Positions 37,469-45,573 of a DNA stretch of 64,000 nt are shown piece by piece. A program made the translations under genes and the position numbers. The stretch is from positions 806,001-870,000 of the forward strand of contig NZ_CP110806.1 of the NCBI RefSeq assembly GCF_026184235.1, given 5' to 3'. The stretch's first letter is position 1. Each line of letters starts with the position of its first letter. The stretch is from Cellulomonas sp. S1-8 (GTDB lineage: Bacteria; Actinomycetota; Actinomycetes; Actinomycetales; Cellulomonadaceae). The notes below the pieces were generated by a model, which searched no databases, was not told the origin of the DNA, and was given only the letters and a program-made list of their open reading frames with translations.

Positions 37469-38373
37469 GCGAGCAGACGCACACGGGCGTCGAGCCCCCG
37501 CTCGACGCGACCGCCGGGCTGGACCCGGAGGCCCTGGAGGCCGTCCTCGCCGCACCCGGCGAGCGGTTCAAGCACGACTACCTGGAGATCCGTGACCTGC
37601 GGGTCGTGTTCGACGGGTTCGTCGCGGTCGACGGCGTGGACCTGACGGTCACCCGGGGGGACCTGCGGTTCCTCATCGGGCCCAACGGCGCCGGCAAGAC
37701 GACGATCGTCGACGCCATCACGGGCCTGGCCCCGGCGCAGGGCTCCGTGCAGTTCGGCGGTGTCGAGCTGGTCGGCAAGCCGTCGCACAAGATCGTGCGT
37801 GCCGGGGTCGGGCGCACCTTCCAGACCGCGAGCGTCTTCGACGAGCTCACGGTCCTGCAGAACCTCGACATCGCCGCCGGTGCGGGGCGTCGTCCGTGGA
37901 CGATGCTGCGCCGCCGCAGCGTCGTCCCGTCCGAGGTCGAGGCCGCGCTCGAGACCGTCGGCCTGGCGCACGTGCGGGACCTGCCCGCGGGCGTCCTCGC
38001 GCACGGGCAGAAGCAGTGGCTCGAGATCGGCATGCTGCTGGTGCAGGACGCGCGCCTGCTCCTGCTCGACGAGCCCGTCGCGGGCATGAGCCAGGCCGAG
38101 CGCGAGGAGACGGGCCTGCTGCTGCAGCGCATCGGCGAGCAGCGCACGGTCGTCGTCGTCGAGCACGACATGGAGTTCCTGCGGGCGTTCGCCGCGTCGG
38201 TCACGGTGCTGCACCAGGGCAAGGTCCTGTCCGAGGGGACGGTCGCGCAGGTGCAGGCCGACCCGCGGGTCGTCGAGGTGTACCTGGGGTCCGGCGCGCA
38301 CGGCCGCGGACGTGGCGCAGCGTCCACGTCGGCGGCGCCCGCCGAGCCCGTCGCGAGCACGGAGGTGGAGTGA
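37465..38373 (+). CDS. urtD: Urea ABC transporter ATP-binding protein UrtD
   Basis: This 302-residue LivG-type ATPase has Walker A GPNGAGKTTI, the Q-loop segment GVGRTFQTASVFDELTVLQNL, signature-like LAHGQKQWLEIGMLL (the UrtD variant of LSGGQ), Walker B LLLLDEPVAGMSQAE and the H-loop VVEHDMEFLR. The HGQKQWLEIGML signature separates UrtD from generic LivG. It has N-terminal and C-terminal extensions of ~30 residues. It overlaps urtC by 4 bases and urtE by 1. Confidence 0.93.
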   Translation: MSEQTHTGVEPPLDATAGLDPEALEAVLAAPGERFKHDYLEIRDLRVVFDGFVAVDGVDLTVTRGDLRFLIGPNGAGKTTIVDAITGLAPAQGSVQFGGVELVGKPSHKIVRAGVGRTFQTASVFDELTVLQNLDIAAGAGRRPWTMLRRRSVVPSEVEAALETVGLAHVRDLPAGVLAHGQKQWLEIGMLLVQDARLLLLDEPVAGMSQAEREETGLLLQRIGEQRTVVVVEHDMEFLRAFAASVTVLHQGKVLSEGTVAQVQADPRVVEVYLGSGAHGRGRGAASTSAAPAEPVASTEVE

Positions 38374-39068
38374 TGCTGGAGCTGCGCGGGGTGCACGTCG
38401 GGTACGGCCGCACGGCCGTGGTCCACGGCGTCGACATCAACGTGCCGGACGGCGAGGTCGTCGCGGTCATGGGCCACAACGGCGCGGGCAAGACGACGCT
38501 GCTGCGGGCCGCGGTCGGGCTGCTGCCCGTGCGGTCGGGCACGGTCGTGCTCGGCGGCGAGGACGTCTCACGGTGGCGCCCGCACCAGCGGGTGCGCGCC
38601 GGGCTGGCGTACGTGCCGCAGGGGCAGCAGTCGTTCGGGCAGCTGACGGCGCGGGAGAACCTGCAGCTCGTCGCGGACGTCGCCGGGGCGGCGGGCGCGA
38701 CGCGCCTCGACGAGGCCCTCGACCTGTTCCCGGCGCTGCGCGGTCTGCTCCAGCGGCGTGCCGGCCTGCTGTCCGGCGGTCAGCGTCAGCAGCTGGCGAT
38801 CGCGCGCGCGCTCATCACCGGGCCGCGCCTCATCGTCCTCGACGAGCCGACCGAGGGCATCCAGCCGTCGGTGGTCGCCGAGATCGAGGACGCGATCGTG
38901 CAGCTCGCCGGCGCGGGCGGGCTGTCGGTGCTGCTCGTCGAGCAGCACGTGGGCTTCGCGCTCGCGGCGGCGTCGCGGTACTACGTCCTGGAGTCGGGGC
39001 GGGTCACGGCCGAGGGTGCCGGCGGCGTGGCGCAGGAGGGTGACGTGCGTGCCGCGATGGCGATCTGA
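38373..39068 (+). CDS. urtE: Urea ABC transporter ATP-binding protein UrtE
   Basis: This 231-residue LivF-type ATPase has Walker A GHNGAGKTTL, VPQGQQSFGQLTARENL, signature LSGGQRQQLAIARA, Walker B LIVLDEPTEGIQPSV and the H-loop LVEQHVGFA. GIQPSV is typical of UrtE. It is the last gene of urtABCDE. The importer supplies urea to both the urease and the urea carboxylase encoded nearby. Confidence 0.93.
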   Translation: MLELRGVHVGYGRTAVVHGVDINVPDGEVVAVMGHNGAGKTTLLRAAVGLLPVRSGTVVLGGEDVSRWRPHQRVRAGLAYVPQGQQSFGQLTARENLQLVADVAGAAGATRLDEALDLFPALRGLLQRRAGLLSGGQRQQLAIARALITGPRLIVLDEPTEGIQPSVVAEIEDAIVQLAGAGGLSVLLVEQHVGFALAAASRYYVLESGRVTAEGAGGVAQEGDVRAAMAI

Positions 39069-39127
39069 GCACGGCCGAGCAGGTGAACCCCGGGACCTGC
39101 GTCGCGGGGCGACGGGGGGCAGGGGGC

Positions 39128-39133
39128 TAGTGT
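39128..39133 (+). promoter_or_regulatory. -10 box TAGTGT of the GntR-type regulator
   Basis: TAGTGT is 7 bases before ATG 39141, again a leaderless arrangement. Confidence 0.5.
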
Positions 39134-39140
39134 CGTGATC

Positions 39141-39863
39141 ATGTCGAACGGGCCGCGCGAGCGTGCCGCACCGGAGCCGACGGTGGTCGTGCCCGAGGTG
39201 TCGTTGCGCGAGCGCGTGTACAGCCGGTTGCGCGACGAGATCCTCAACGGGCGCGTCTCGCCGCGTGAGCGGCTCACCGAGCCCAAGCTGTCCCGGGCGT
39301 TCGAGGTGTCGCGCACGCCCGTCCGCGAGGCGCTGTCCCGGCTGCTGTCCGACGGGCTGGTCGAGCGCACCGACTTCGGGTACGCCGTCGTCGTGCCGTC
39401 CCTGGCGTCGTTGCGGGACCTGTACGAGCTGCGGATCACGCTCGAGCTGCGCGGCATCGCGCGGGCCATCGAGAACCCGCAGGTCCAGCACGACCGCGCG
39501 CTGCTGGGGACCGAGCTGGTGAAGTGGCAGGAGATGCGGGACGTCGTCCCCGACCCGGACCCGAGCTTCGTGGTCCTCGACGAGGGCTTCCACCGGGCGC
39601 TGTCGCAGGCGTCCGGCAACGGCCAGCTGACGGACGCCCTCGTGACCGTCAACCAGAAGATCCGTGCGGTCCGCATGCACGACTTCATCGAGGACGAGCG
39701 CATCACGGCGACCATCGAGGAGCACCTCGAGATCCTCGACCTCGTCCTCGACGACCGGCTCGGGGACGCCTTGACGGCGCTCCACAAGCACGTGGGCGAG
39801 TCCTTGGAGGTCGTCATGGAGCGCGCAGCCCACGCGATGGCCCGGATGGCGGTCGCGGGCTGA
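39141..39863 (+). CDS. GntR-family regulator, FCD (FadR-type) effector domain
   Basis: This 240-residue regulator has an N-terminal winged helix (~18-85: LRERVYSRLRDEILNGRVSPRERLTEPKL, VSRTPVREALSRLLSDGLVE) and an all-helical FCD ligand domain with metal-ligand-type residues (LRITLELRG, DEGFHRALSQASGN, EEHLEILDLVLD). It lies between the urt operon and the urea carboxylase locus, so it is the natural regulator of the island. FadR-type regulators bind short palindromes with a GT(N)AC core. The TGTATACA sites before ure, urt and uca fit that. The effector is unknown. A GTG at 39135 is an alternative start. Confidence 0.88.
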   Translation: MSNGPRERAAPEPTVVVPEVSLRERVYSRLRDEILNGRVSPRERLTEPKLSRAFEVSRTPVREALSRLLSDGLVERTDFGYAVVVPSLASLRDLYELRITLELRGIARAIENPQVQHDRALLGTELVKWQEMRDVVPDPDPSFVVLDEGFHRALSQASGNGQLTDALVTVNQKIRAVRMHDFIEDERITATIEEHLEILDLVLDDRLGDALTALHKHVGESLEVVMERAAHAMARMAVAG

Positions 39864-39867
39864 GGGA

Positions 39868-39930
39868 CCGCCGCAGAGTGTGAAGGGTTGTTGCCGGATC
39901 CCGGCAACAACCCTTCACACTCTGCGGCGG
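39868..39930. terminator. Perfect 30-bp-arm hairpin between convergent genes
   Basis: Every base from 39868 to 39897 pairs with 39901-39930 around an ATC loop. The core is GAAGGGTTGTTGCCGG with its complement, less GC-rich than its surroundings. It starts 4 bases after the GntR-type gene stop and ends 2 bases before the metS stop. A bidirectional terminator is likely; its perfection is unusual. Confidence 0.85.
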
Positions 39931-39932
39931 GT

Positions 39933-40067
39933 CTACAGGTCGCGGCGGACGGGTTCCGTGCGGGTCTCGACCGCGCCGTGGCGCAGCAGGTTGACGACGG
40001 ACGCGATGAGCCCGCCCCAGATCACGATCATCGCCACCAGCATCATCACGATCGCGCTCGTGCTCAT
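39933..40067 (-). CDS. metS: NSS-family transporter small subunit (MetS type)
   Basis: This 44-residue protein has one membrane helix (~4-27, SAIVMMLVAMIVIWGGLIASVV), then NLLRHG and a polar tail. It matches the methionine/alanine importer small subunits (MetS) of actinobacteria. Its ATG overlaps the stop of the large transporter gene by 4 bases (ATGA), so it is co-translated. The partner protein carries the transport path; MetS is required with MetP in Corynebacterium. Confidence 0.85.
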   Translation of the reverse strand: MSTSAIVMMLVAMIVIWGGLIASVVNLLRHGAVETRTEPVRRDL

Positions 40068-41731
40068 CGGTGGTCTCCCTCGTGGTGCGTGCCGGTCGCG
40101 CCGGTGGTCGGGTCGGGTGTCGCGTGCAGGGGCGCCGCGGGGTCGGCGCCGGGTGGCGGTCCGTCCAGGTGGGTGCCGGCCCGCCACGGCAGCCGGGCCA
40201 GGAGGAAGCCGACGACCGGCAGCACCAGCACCATGGCCCAGCCGAAGACGACGAGGAGCCAGGTGGGGTAGTCCTCGTACGGTGCGCCGAGGTCGTCGCG
40301 GAGCGACAGGACGAGCACGACGGCCAGCCCGGTCGGTGCGACCACGCTCGTCAGCACGCGCCAGGTGGCGCCGACGCGGGGGCGTCCGTGGACGTTGAGG
40401 TGCTCGCCGAGGCCGGTCAGGGCCCGGATCGCCCAGACGACGACCAGCATGCTGACCAGGGCCACGACGAGGATGCCGTACTGGTTGACGAAGTGGTCGA
40501 CGACGTCGAGGACGTAGATGCCGCTCGTCGTGCTGAACAGCACCAGGCTCAGCACCGCCGCGGGGACACCGACCACGAGGGTCGCCGTGAGGCGGCCGGT
40601 GTCGAACTTGTCGCGGACCGCGGAGATCACGACCTCGATGACGCTGACGAGCGACGTGAGGCCGGCGATGACGAGCGACCCGAAGAACAGGACGCCGAGC
40701 AGCGCGCCGGCCGGGGCCTCGCTGATGATCGTCGGGAACGCGATGAAGGCCAGGCCGATCCCGCCGCCGGCGACGGCGTCGACCGGGACCCCGTTGGCCT
40801 GGGCCATGAACCCGAGGGCGGCGAACACGCCGATGCCGGCGAGCAGCTCGAATCCGGAGTTGGAGAAGCCGACGACGAGGCCGGAGCCGATCATGTCCTC
40901 GCGCCGGCCGACGTACGAGGCATACGTGATCATGATCCCGAAGCCGATGGACAGCGAGAAGAAGATCTGGCCGAACGCGGCCGCCCACACCGACGCCGAG
41001 GTGAGGGCCGACCAGTCCGGCGTGAAGAGCGCGTCGAGGCCGGCGCCCGCCCCGGGCAGCAGCAGCGCCTGCACGACGAGGGCGGCGAAGGCGACCAGCA
41101 GGACCGGGATGAACACCAGCGAGGTCGCGCCGATCCCGCGCTGGACGCCGAGGGCCATGATCACCAGGACGCCCAGCCAGACGAGCGCGAGGGGCACGAG
41201 GACGCCCGGCACCACGTCGGTGGTGACCCGGACGTCACCGGCCTGGAGGAACTCCCCGAAGAAGAAGGCCTCGGGGTCCGACCCCCACGCCTGGTCGAGC
41301 GAGAACAGGGTGTACCGCAACGACCACGCGATCACCGCCGCGTAGTAGACGGCGATGACGAAGCAGATGGCCACCTGCCACCAGCCGAGGGCCTCGGTGC
41401 CGCGACGCAGCCGGGCGAAGGACAGCGGTGCGGAGCCGCGGTGGCGGTGCCCGATGGCGTAGTCGAGCAGCAGGAACGGGATCCCGGCGGTCAGCAGCGC
41501 GACCAGGTACGGCACGAGGAAGGCGCCGCCACCGTTCTCGTAGGTGACGTAGGGGAACCGCCAGATGTTGCCGAGCCCGACCGCCGAGCCGATCGCCGCC
41601 AGGATGAAGACGCGCCGTGAGGTGAAGACCCCGCGCCGCTGCTCCACGTCGGCCTGCGCCGCGCCGGCCCGCCCCGCGCCGGTCTTCCCCGCGCCGGACT
41701 TCCCCGCGTGGTCCCCCGCCGTTGCGCTCAT
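40064..41731 (-). CDS. Sodium-dependent transporter, neurotransmitter:sodium symporter family
   Basis: This 555-residue protein has about 12 helices. Sodium- and substrate-site features of the LeuT fold are present: AAIGSAVGLGNIWRFPYVTYENGGGAFLVPY in helix 1, and FFSLSIGFGIMITYASYVG in helix 6. The polar N-terminus is Lys/Gly/Ala-rich. It is coupled to a MetS-type small subunit, so a methionine or alanine substrate, as for MetPS, is the best guess. It is divergent from the urea carboxylase gene across a 164-base gap. Confidence 0.9.
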   Translation of the reverse strand: MSATAGDHAGKSGAGKTGAGRAGAAQADVEQRRGVFTSRRVFILAAIGSAVGLGNIWRFPYVTYENGGGAFLVPYLVALLTAGIPFLLLDYAIGHRHRGSAPLSFARLRRGTEALGWWQVAICFVIAVYYAAVIAWSLRYTLFSLDQAWGSDPEAFFFGEFLQAGDVRVTTDVVPGVLVPLALVWLGVLVIMALGVQRGIGATSLVFIPVLLVAFAALVVQALLLPGAGAGLDALFTPDWSALTSASVWAAAFGQIFFSLSIGFGIMITYASYVGRREDMIGSGLVVGFSNSGFELLAGIGVFAALGFMAQANGVPVDAVAGGGIGLAFIAFPTIISEAPAGALLGVLFFGSLVIAGLTSLVSVIEVVISAVRDKFDTGRLTATLVVGVPAAVLSLVLFSTTSGIYVLDVVDHFVNQYGILVVALVSMLVVVWAIRALTGLGEHLNVHGRPRVGATWRVLTSVVAPTGLAVVLVLSLRDDLGAPYEDYPTWLLVVFGWAMVLVLPVVGFLLARLPWRAGTHLDGPPPGADPAAPLHATPDPTTGATGTHHEGDHR

Positions 41732-41858
41732 CCTGACCTCCGCGTCGTCGTGGGCCGAGCCTGGCAGGGTCCCCGCGCACTGGCAACGGGAGTACGTAAC
41801 CAGGCGTTTACGTCCGCGCGCGTCCCGGGTAACAGCAACTTCCTACCGTCGGGATACC

Positions 41859-41874
41859 GGCGTGTATACACGCC
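41859..41874. promoter_or_regulatory. TGTATACA palindrome upstream of urea carboxylase
   Basis: GGCGTGTATACACGCC, a perfect 16-bp palindrome 22 bases before the GTG start. It shares the TGTATACA core with the sites before ureA and urtA. Confidence 0.6.
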
Positions 41875-41895
41875 TCGCCCGACCTGAAGGACACC

Positions 41896-44800
41896 GTGTT
41901 CGACACCCTGCTCGTGGCCAACCGTGGCGAGATCGCCGTCCGCATCCTGCGTGCGGCGTCCGCCCTGGGGCTGCGGACGGTCGCCGTGCACTCCGACGCC
42001 GACGCCGCCGCACCCCACGTGCGCCTCGCCGACGTCGCCGTGCGCCTCGGCCCGGCACCCGCGGCCGAGTCCTACCTGCGCGCCGACGCGCTGCTCGCGG
42101 CCGCCGCCGCGACGGGGGCCGGCGCCGTCCACCCGGGGTACGGGTTCCGGTCGGAGGACGCGGGCTTCGCCGCCGCGGTCGAGGCTGCCGGCCTGGTGTT
42201 CGTCGGCCCGACGCCCGGGCAGCTGGCCGTCTTCGGTGACAAGCACCGCGCGCGGCAGGCGGCCGGGGCCGCGGGCGTCCCGCTCATGACGGGCAGCGGG
42301 CTGCTGACCGACGTCGACGACGCGCTGGCCGCCGCGGAGCGCGTCGGGTACCCCGTGATGCTCAAGGCCGTCGGCGGGGGCGGGGGCACCGGGATGCGCG
42401 CGGCCGCGACACCGGCGGAGCTGCGGACGGCGTTCGCGCAGGTCCACGCGCTCGCGGCGGCGGGCGACGGCCTCTTCCTCGAGCGCCTCGTGCGGCGGGC
42501 GCGCCACGTCGAGGTGCAGGTCTTCGGCGACGGCGCGGGGCGCGTCGTGAGCCTGGGGGACCGCGACTGCTCGCTGCAGCGCCGGCACCAGAAGGTGATC
42601 GAGGAGGCGCCCGCCCCGGCGCTGCCGGACGACCTGCGTGAGCAGCTCGCGGCGTCGGCGCGCGCGCTGACGGCGTCCGTCGGGTACCGGTCGGCCGGGA
42701 CGGTCGAGTACGTCGTGGACGTCGAGCGCGCCGAGGCTGCGTTCCTCGAGGTCAACGCGCGGCTGCAGGTGGAGCACACGGTCACCGAGGAGGTCACGGG
42801 CGTCGACCTGGTCGCGTGGATGCTGCGGCTCGCGCGCGGCGACGCGGACCTGCACGCCGAGCTGGCCGCGCTGCCGGACGCGGGCCCGCCCCTGCGCGGG
42901 CACGCCGTCGAGGCCCGCGTCTACGCCGAGGACCCGCGCCGCGGTCACCGCCCCGACGCCGGGCTCCTCACCGCGGTCACGTTCCCCGCGGACGTCCGCG
43001 TCGACACGTGGGCCGAGGCGGGCCAGGAGGTCACGGCCCACTACGACCCGCTGCTCGCCAAGGTCGTCGTGCACGGCGCGGACCGCGCGGCGGCCCTCGC
43101 GGCGGCCCGCGACGCGCTCGCGGCGACGTCCGTCCACGGGGTCAGCTCCAACCTGCCGCTGCTGCGCGCGGCCGTCGCGGACGACGAGGTCGCCGCGGCC
43201 CGCCACACCACGACGACGCTCGCGAGCGTCGTCGACGACGAGCCGTGGGTCGAGGTGCTGCGCCCGGGCGTCATGACGACGGTCCAGGACTGGCCCGGAC
43301 GCGTCGGCCACTGGCACGTGGGGATCAGCCCGTCGGGGCCGATGGACGACCTCTCGTTCCGGCTCGGCAACGTCGCGCTCGGCAACCCCGAGGGTGCGCC
43401 GGGCCTGGAGTGCACGTTCCTGGGCCCGCGCCTGTGGTTCAGCCACGCGGCGGTCGTGTGCGTGACCGGGGCGCCCGCGCCCGTGACGCTCGACGGCGTC
43501 CCGGTGCCGCAGTGGGAGCCGTTCGACGTCCCCGCCGGGGCCGTGCTCGACGTGGGCGCACCGCCCGGGCCGGGCCTGCGGACGTACGTGCTGGTGCGCG
43601 GCGGGCTCGACGTGCCGCGGTACCTGGGGTCGACGGCGACGTTCGCGCTCGGCGGGTTCGGCGGGTACACCGGCCGCGCGCTCGCCGTCGGGGACGTGCT
43701 GGTGCCCGCGCCCGTCGGCGCCGACGCCGGACCGGTCGCGGCCGTCCCGCCGGAGGCGCGTCCTCTGCTGACGCACGCGTGGCAGCTCGCCGTGCAGGAG
43801 GGTCCGCAGCCCGCCCCGACGTACCTCACGCGGGACGACATGACGATGCTCTACGGCACGACGTGGGACGTGCAGGCGCACGCCAACCGCACCGGCATCC
43901 GGTTGTCCGGCCCGCGCCCGCGCTGGGCGCGTCCCGACGGCGGCGAGGCGGGGCTGCACCCGTCGAACGTGCACGACAACCCGTACTCGGTGGGCGCGCT
44001 CAACATCTCGGGGGACACCCCGATCCTGCTGGGGCCGGATGGGCCGTCGCTGGGCGGGTTCGCGTGCCCGGTGACCGTGGTGAGCGGGCACCGTTGGCGC
44101 CTCGGGCAGATCCGGCCCGGGGACACCGTGCGCCTGGTCCCGGTGCCCGCGGCGACGGCCGACGCGCTGCGCACGTCGAGCGTCCGGCGCGCGGCCGCGA
44201 GCCTGCCGGCGGACCTGCTCACGGGTCCCGACGGCGACGACGGCGTGCTCGCGCACGTCGACGCCGACCCCGACGACCCGCTGCGGTTCCCGGAGGTCGT
44301 CTACCTGCGCGGTGCGGACGACAACGTGCTCGTCGAGTACGGCCCGCCGGTCCTCGACCTGGGCCTGCGGCTGCGCGTGCACGCCCTCGCCGAGGCCCTC
44401 GGGGCCCGCGACCTGCCCGGAGTCGTCGACGTCACGCCGGGGGTCCGCAGCCTGCACGTGCACGTCGACCCGGCCCTGCTGCCCGTGCGGGACGTCGTCG
44501 ACGTGCTCGGCGCGATCGAGGCGGACCTGCCCGCGACCGACGACCTCGTCGTCCCGTCGCGGCGCCTGCACCTGCCGTTCTCGTTCGAGGACCCGGCGGT
44601 GGCCGAGGCCGTCGAGCGGTACACGGTCGGGGTGCGGGCCCGCGCGCCGTGGCTGCCGTCGAACGTCGAGCTGGTGCGTCGGATGAACGGGCTGGGGAGC
44701 GGGGCGGACGTGCTGGCGACGATGACGGCGGCGGAGTACCTGGTGATCGGGCTCGGCGACGTGTACCTCGGTGCGCCCCTCGCGGTGCCGCTGGACCCGC

Positions 44801-45573
44801 GGCACCGGCTCCAGACCACCAAGTACAACCCCGCGCGGACGTGGACGGCGGCCGGCACGGTCGGGCTGGGCGGGCAGTACCTGTGCGTCTACGGCATGGA
44901 CTCCCCGGGCGGCTACCAGCTGGTCGGACGCACCCTGCCGGTGTGGGCGGGCCACCGGCAGCACGGGCCCTTCGCGCCCGGCGTGCCGTGGCTGCTGCGG
45001 TTCTTCGACCGCATCGTCTGGCACGCGGTCAGCGCCGACGAGCTCGCCGCGCAGCGCACCGCGTTCGCCGCCGGGCGCCTCGAGGTGCACGTCGAGCAGG
45101 GCACGTTCTCCGTGCGCGAGCACCTGGACCTGCTCGCCGCGCACGCCGGCGACATCGCGCGCACGCGGGCGCGGCAGGCGGACGCGTTCGCGGCCGAGCG
45201 GGCGGCGTGGGCGGCGGCGGGTGAGCTCGACGTGCGCCCCGTCGACGTCGGGACGTCCGGGGGTGCGCCCGGGCGCGCGCCCGACCCTGCGCCCGACCCT
45301 GCGCCCGACCTGCAGCCCGACCCCGCCGACGCGGGCACGCTGCCCGACGGGCACGTGCTCGTCGCGGCGCCGATGGTCGGGTCCGTCTGGCGCGTCGCCG
45401 CCGTCGTCGGTGCCGACGTGCGTGCGGGTGACCTGCTGGTGGCCCTCGAGGCGATGAAGCTCGAGCTTCCGGTCGCGTCGCCCGCCGACGGTCGGGTCGT
45501 CCGCGTGCTCGTCGAGCCGGGTCAGCACGTCGCGCCCGGAGCCCCCCTCGCCATCCTGGAGGTGAGCGCGTGA
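41896..45573 (+). CDS. uca: Urea carboxylase
   Basis: This 1225-residue biotin enzyme makes allophanate from urea, bicarbonate and ATP. The domains are all in one chain. Biotin carboxylase spans 1-445 (VANRGEIAVRILRAA, the Gly-rich loop VGGGGGTGMR, EVNARLQVEHTVTEEVTG). The carboxyltransferase AHS2/AHS1 part spans ~455-1130 (VMTTVQDWPGRVGHWHVGISPSGPMD, NPYSVGALNISGDTPILLGPDGPSLGGF, YNPARTW). An Asp/Pro/Ala linker and a C-terminal biotinyl domain with EAMKLE follow. Length matches the family. GTG start with AAGGA. It overlaps the allophanate hydrolase gene by 4 bases. Confidence 0.94.
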   Translation: MFDTLLVANRGEIAVRILRAASALGLRTVAVHSDADAAAPHVRLADVAVRLGPAPAAESYLRADALLAAAAATGAGAVHPGYGFRSEDAGFAAAVEAAGLVFVGPTPGQLAVFGDKHRARQAAGAAGVPLMTGSGLLTDVDDALAAAERVGYPVMLKAVGGGGGTGMRAAATPAELRTAFAQVHALAAAGDGLFLERLVRRARHVEVQVFGDGAGRVVSLGDRDCSLQRRHQKVIEEAPAPALPDDLREQLAASARALTASVGYRSAGTVEYVVDVERAEAAFLEVNARLQVEHTVTEEVTGVDLVAWMLRLARGDADLHAELAALPDAGPPLRGHAVEARVYAEDPRRGHRPDAGLLTAVTFPADVRVDTWAEAGQEVTAHYDPLLAKVVVHGADRAAALAAARDALAATSVHGVSSNLPLLRAAVADDEVAAARHTTTTLASVVDDEPWVEVLRPGVMTTVQDWPGRVGHWHVGISPSGPMDDLSFRLGNVALGNPEGAPGLECTFLGPRLWFSHAAVVCVTGAPAPVTLDGVPVPQWEPFDVPAGAVLDVGAPPGPGLRTYVLVRGGLDVPRYLGSTATFALGGFGGYTGRALAVGDVLVPAPVGADAGPVAAVPPEARPLLTHAWQLAVQEGPQPAPTYLTRDDMTMLYGTTWDVQAHANRTGIRLSGPRPRWARPDGGEAGLHPSNVHDNPYSVGALNISGDTPILLGPDGPSLGGFACPVTVVSGHRWRLGQIRPGDTVRLVPVPAATADALRTSSVRRAAASLPADLLTGPDGDDGVLAHVDADPDDPLRFPEVVYLRGADDNVLVEYGPPVLDLGLRLRVHALAEALGARDLPGVVDVTPGVRSLHVHVDPALLPVRDVVDVLGAIEADLPATDDLVVPSRRLHLPFSFEDPAVAEAVERYTVGVRARAPWLPSNVELVRRMNGLGSGADVLATMTAAEYLVIGLGDVYLGAPLAVPLDPRHRLQTTKYNPARTWTAAGTVGLGGQYLCVYGMDSPGGYQLVGRTLPVWAGHRQHGPFAPGVPWLLRFFDRIVWHAVSADELAAQRTAFAAGRLEVHVEQGTFSVREHLDLLAAHAGDIARTRARQADAFAAERAAWAAAGELDVRPVDVGTSGGAPGRAPDPAPDPAPDLQPDPADAGTLPDGHVLVAAPMVGSVWRVAAVVGADVRAGDLLVALEAMKLELPVASPADGRVVRVLVEPGQHVAPGAPLAILEVSA

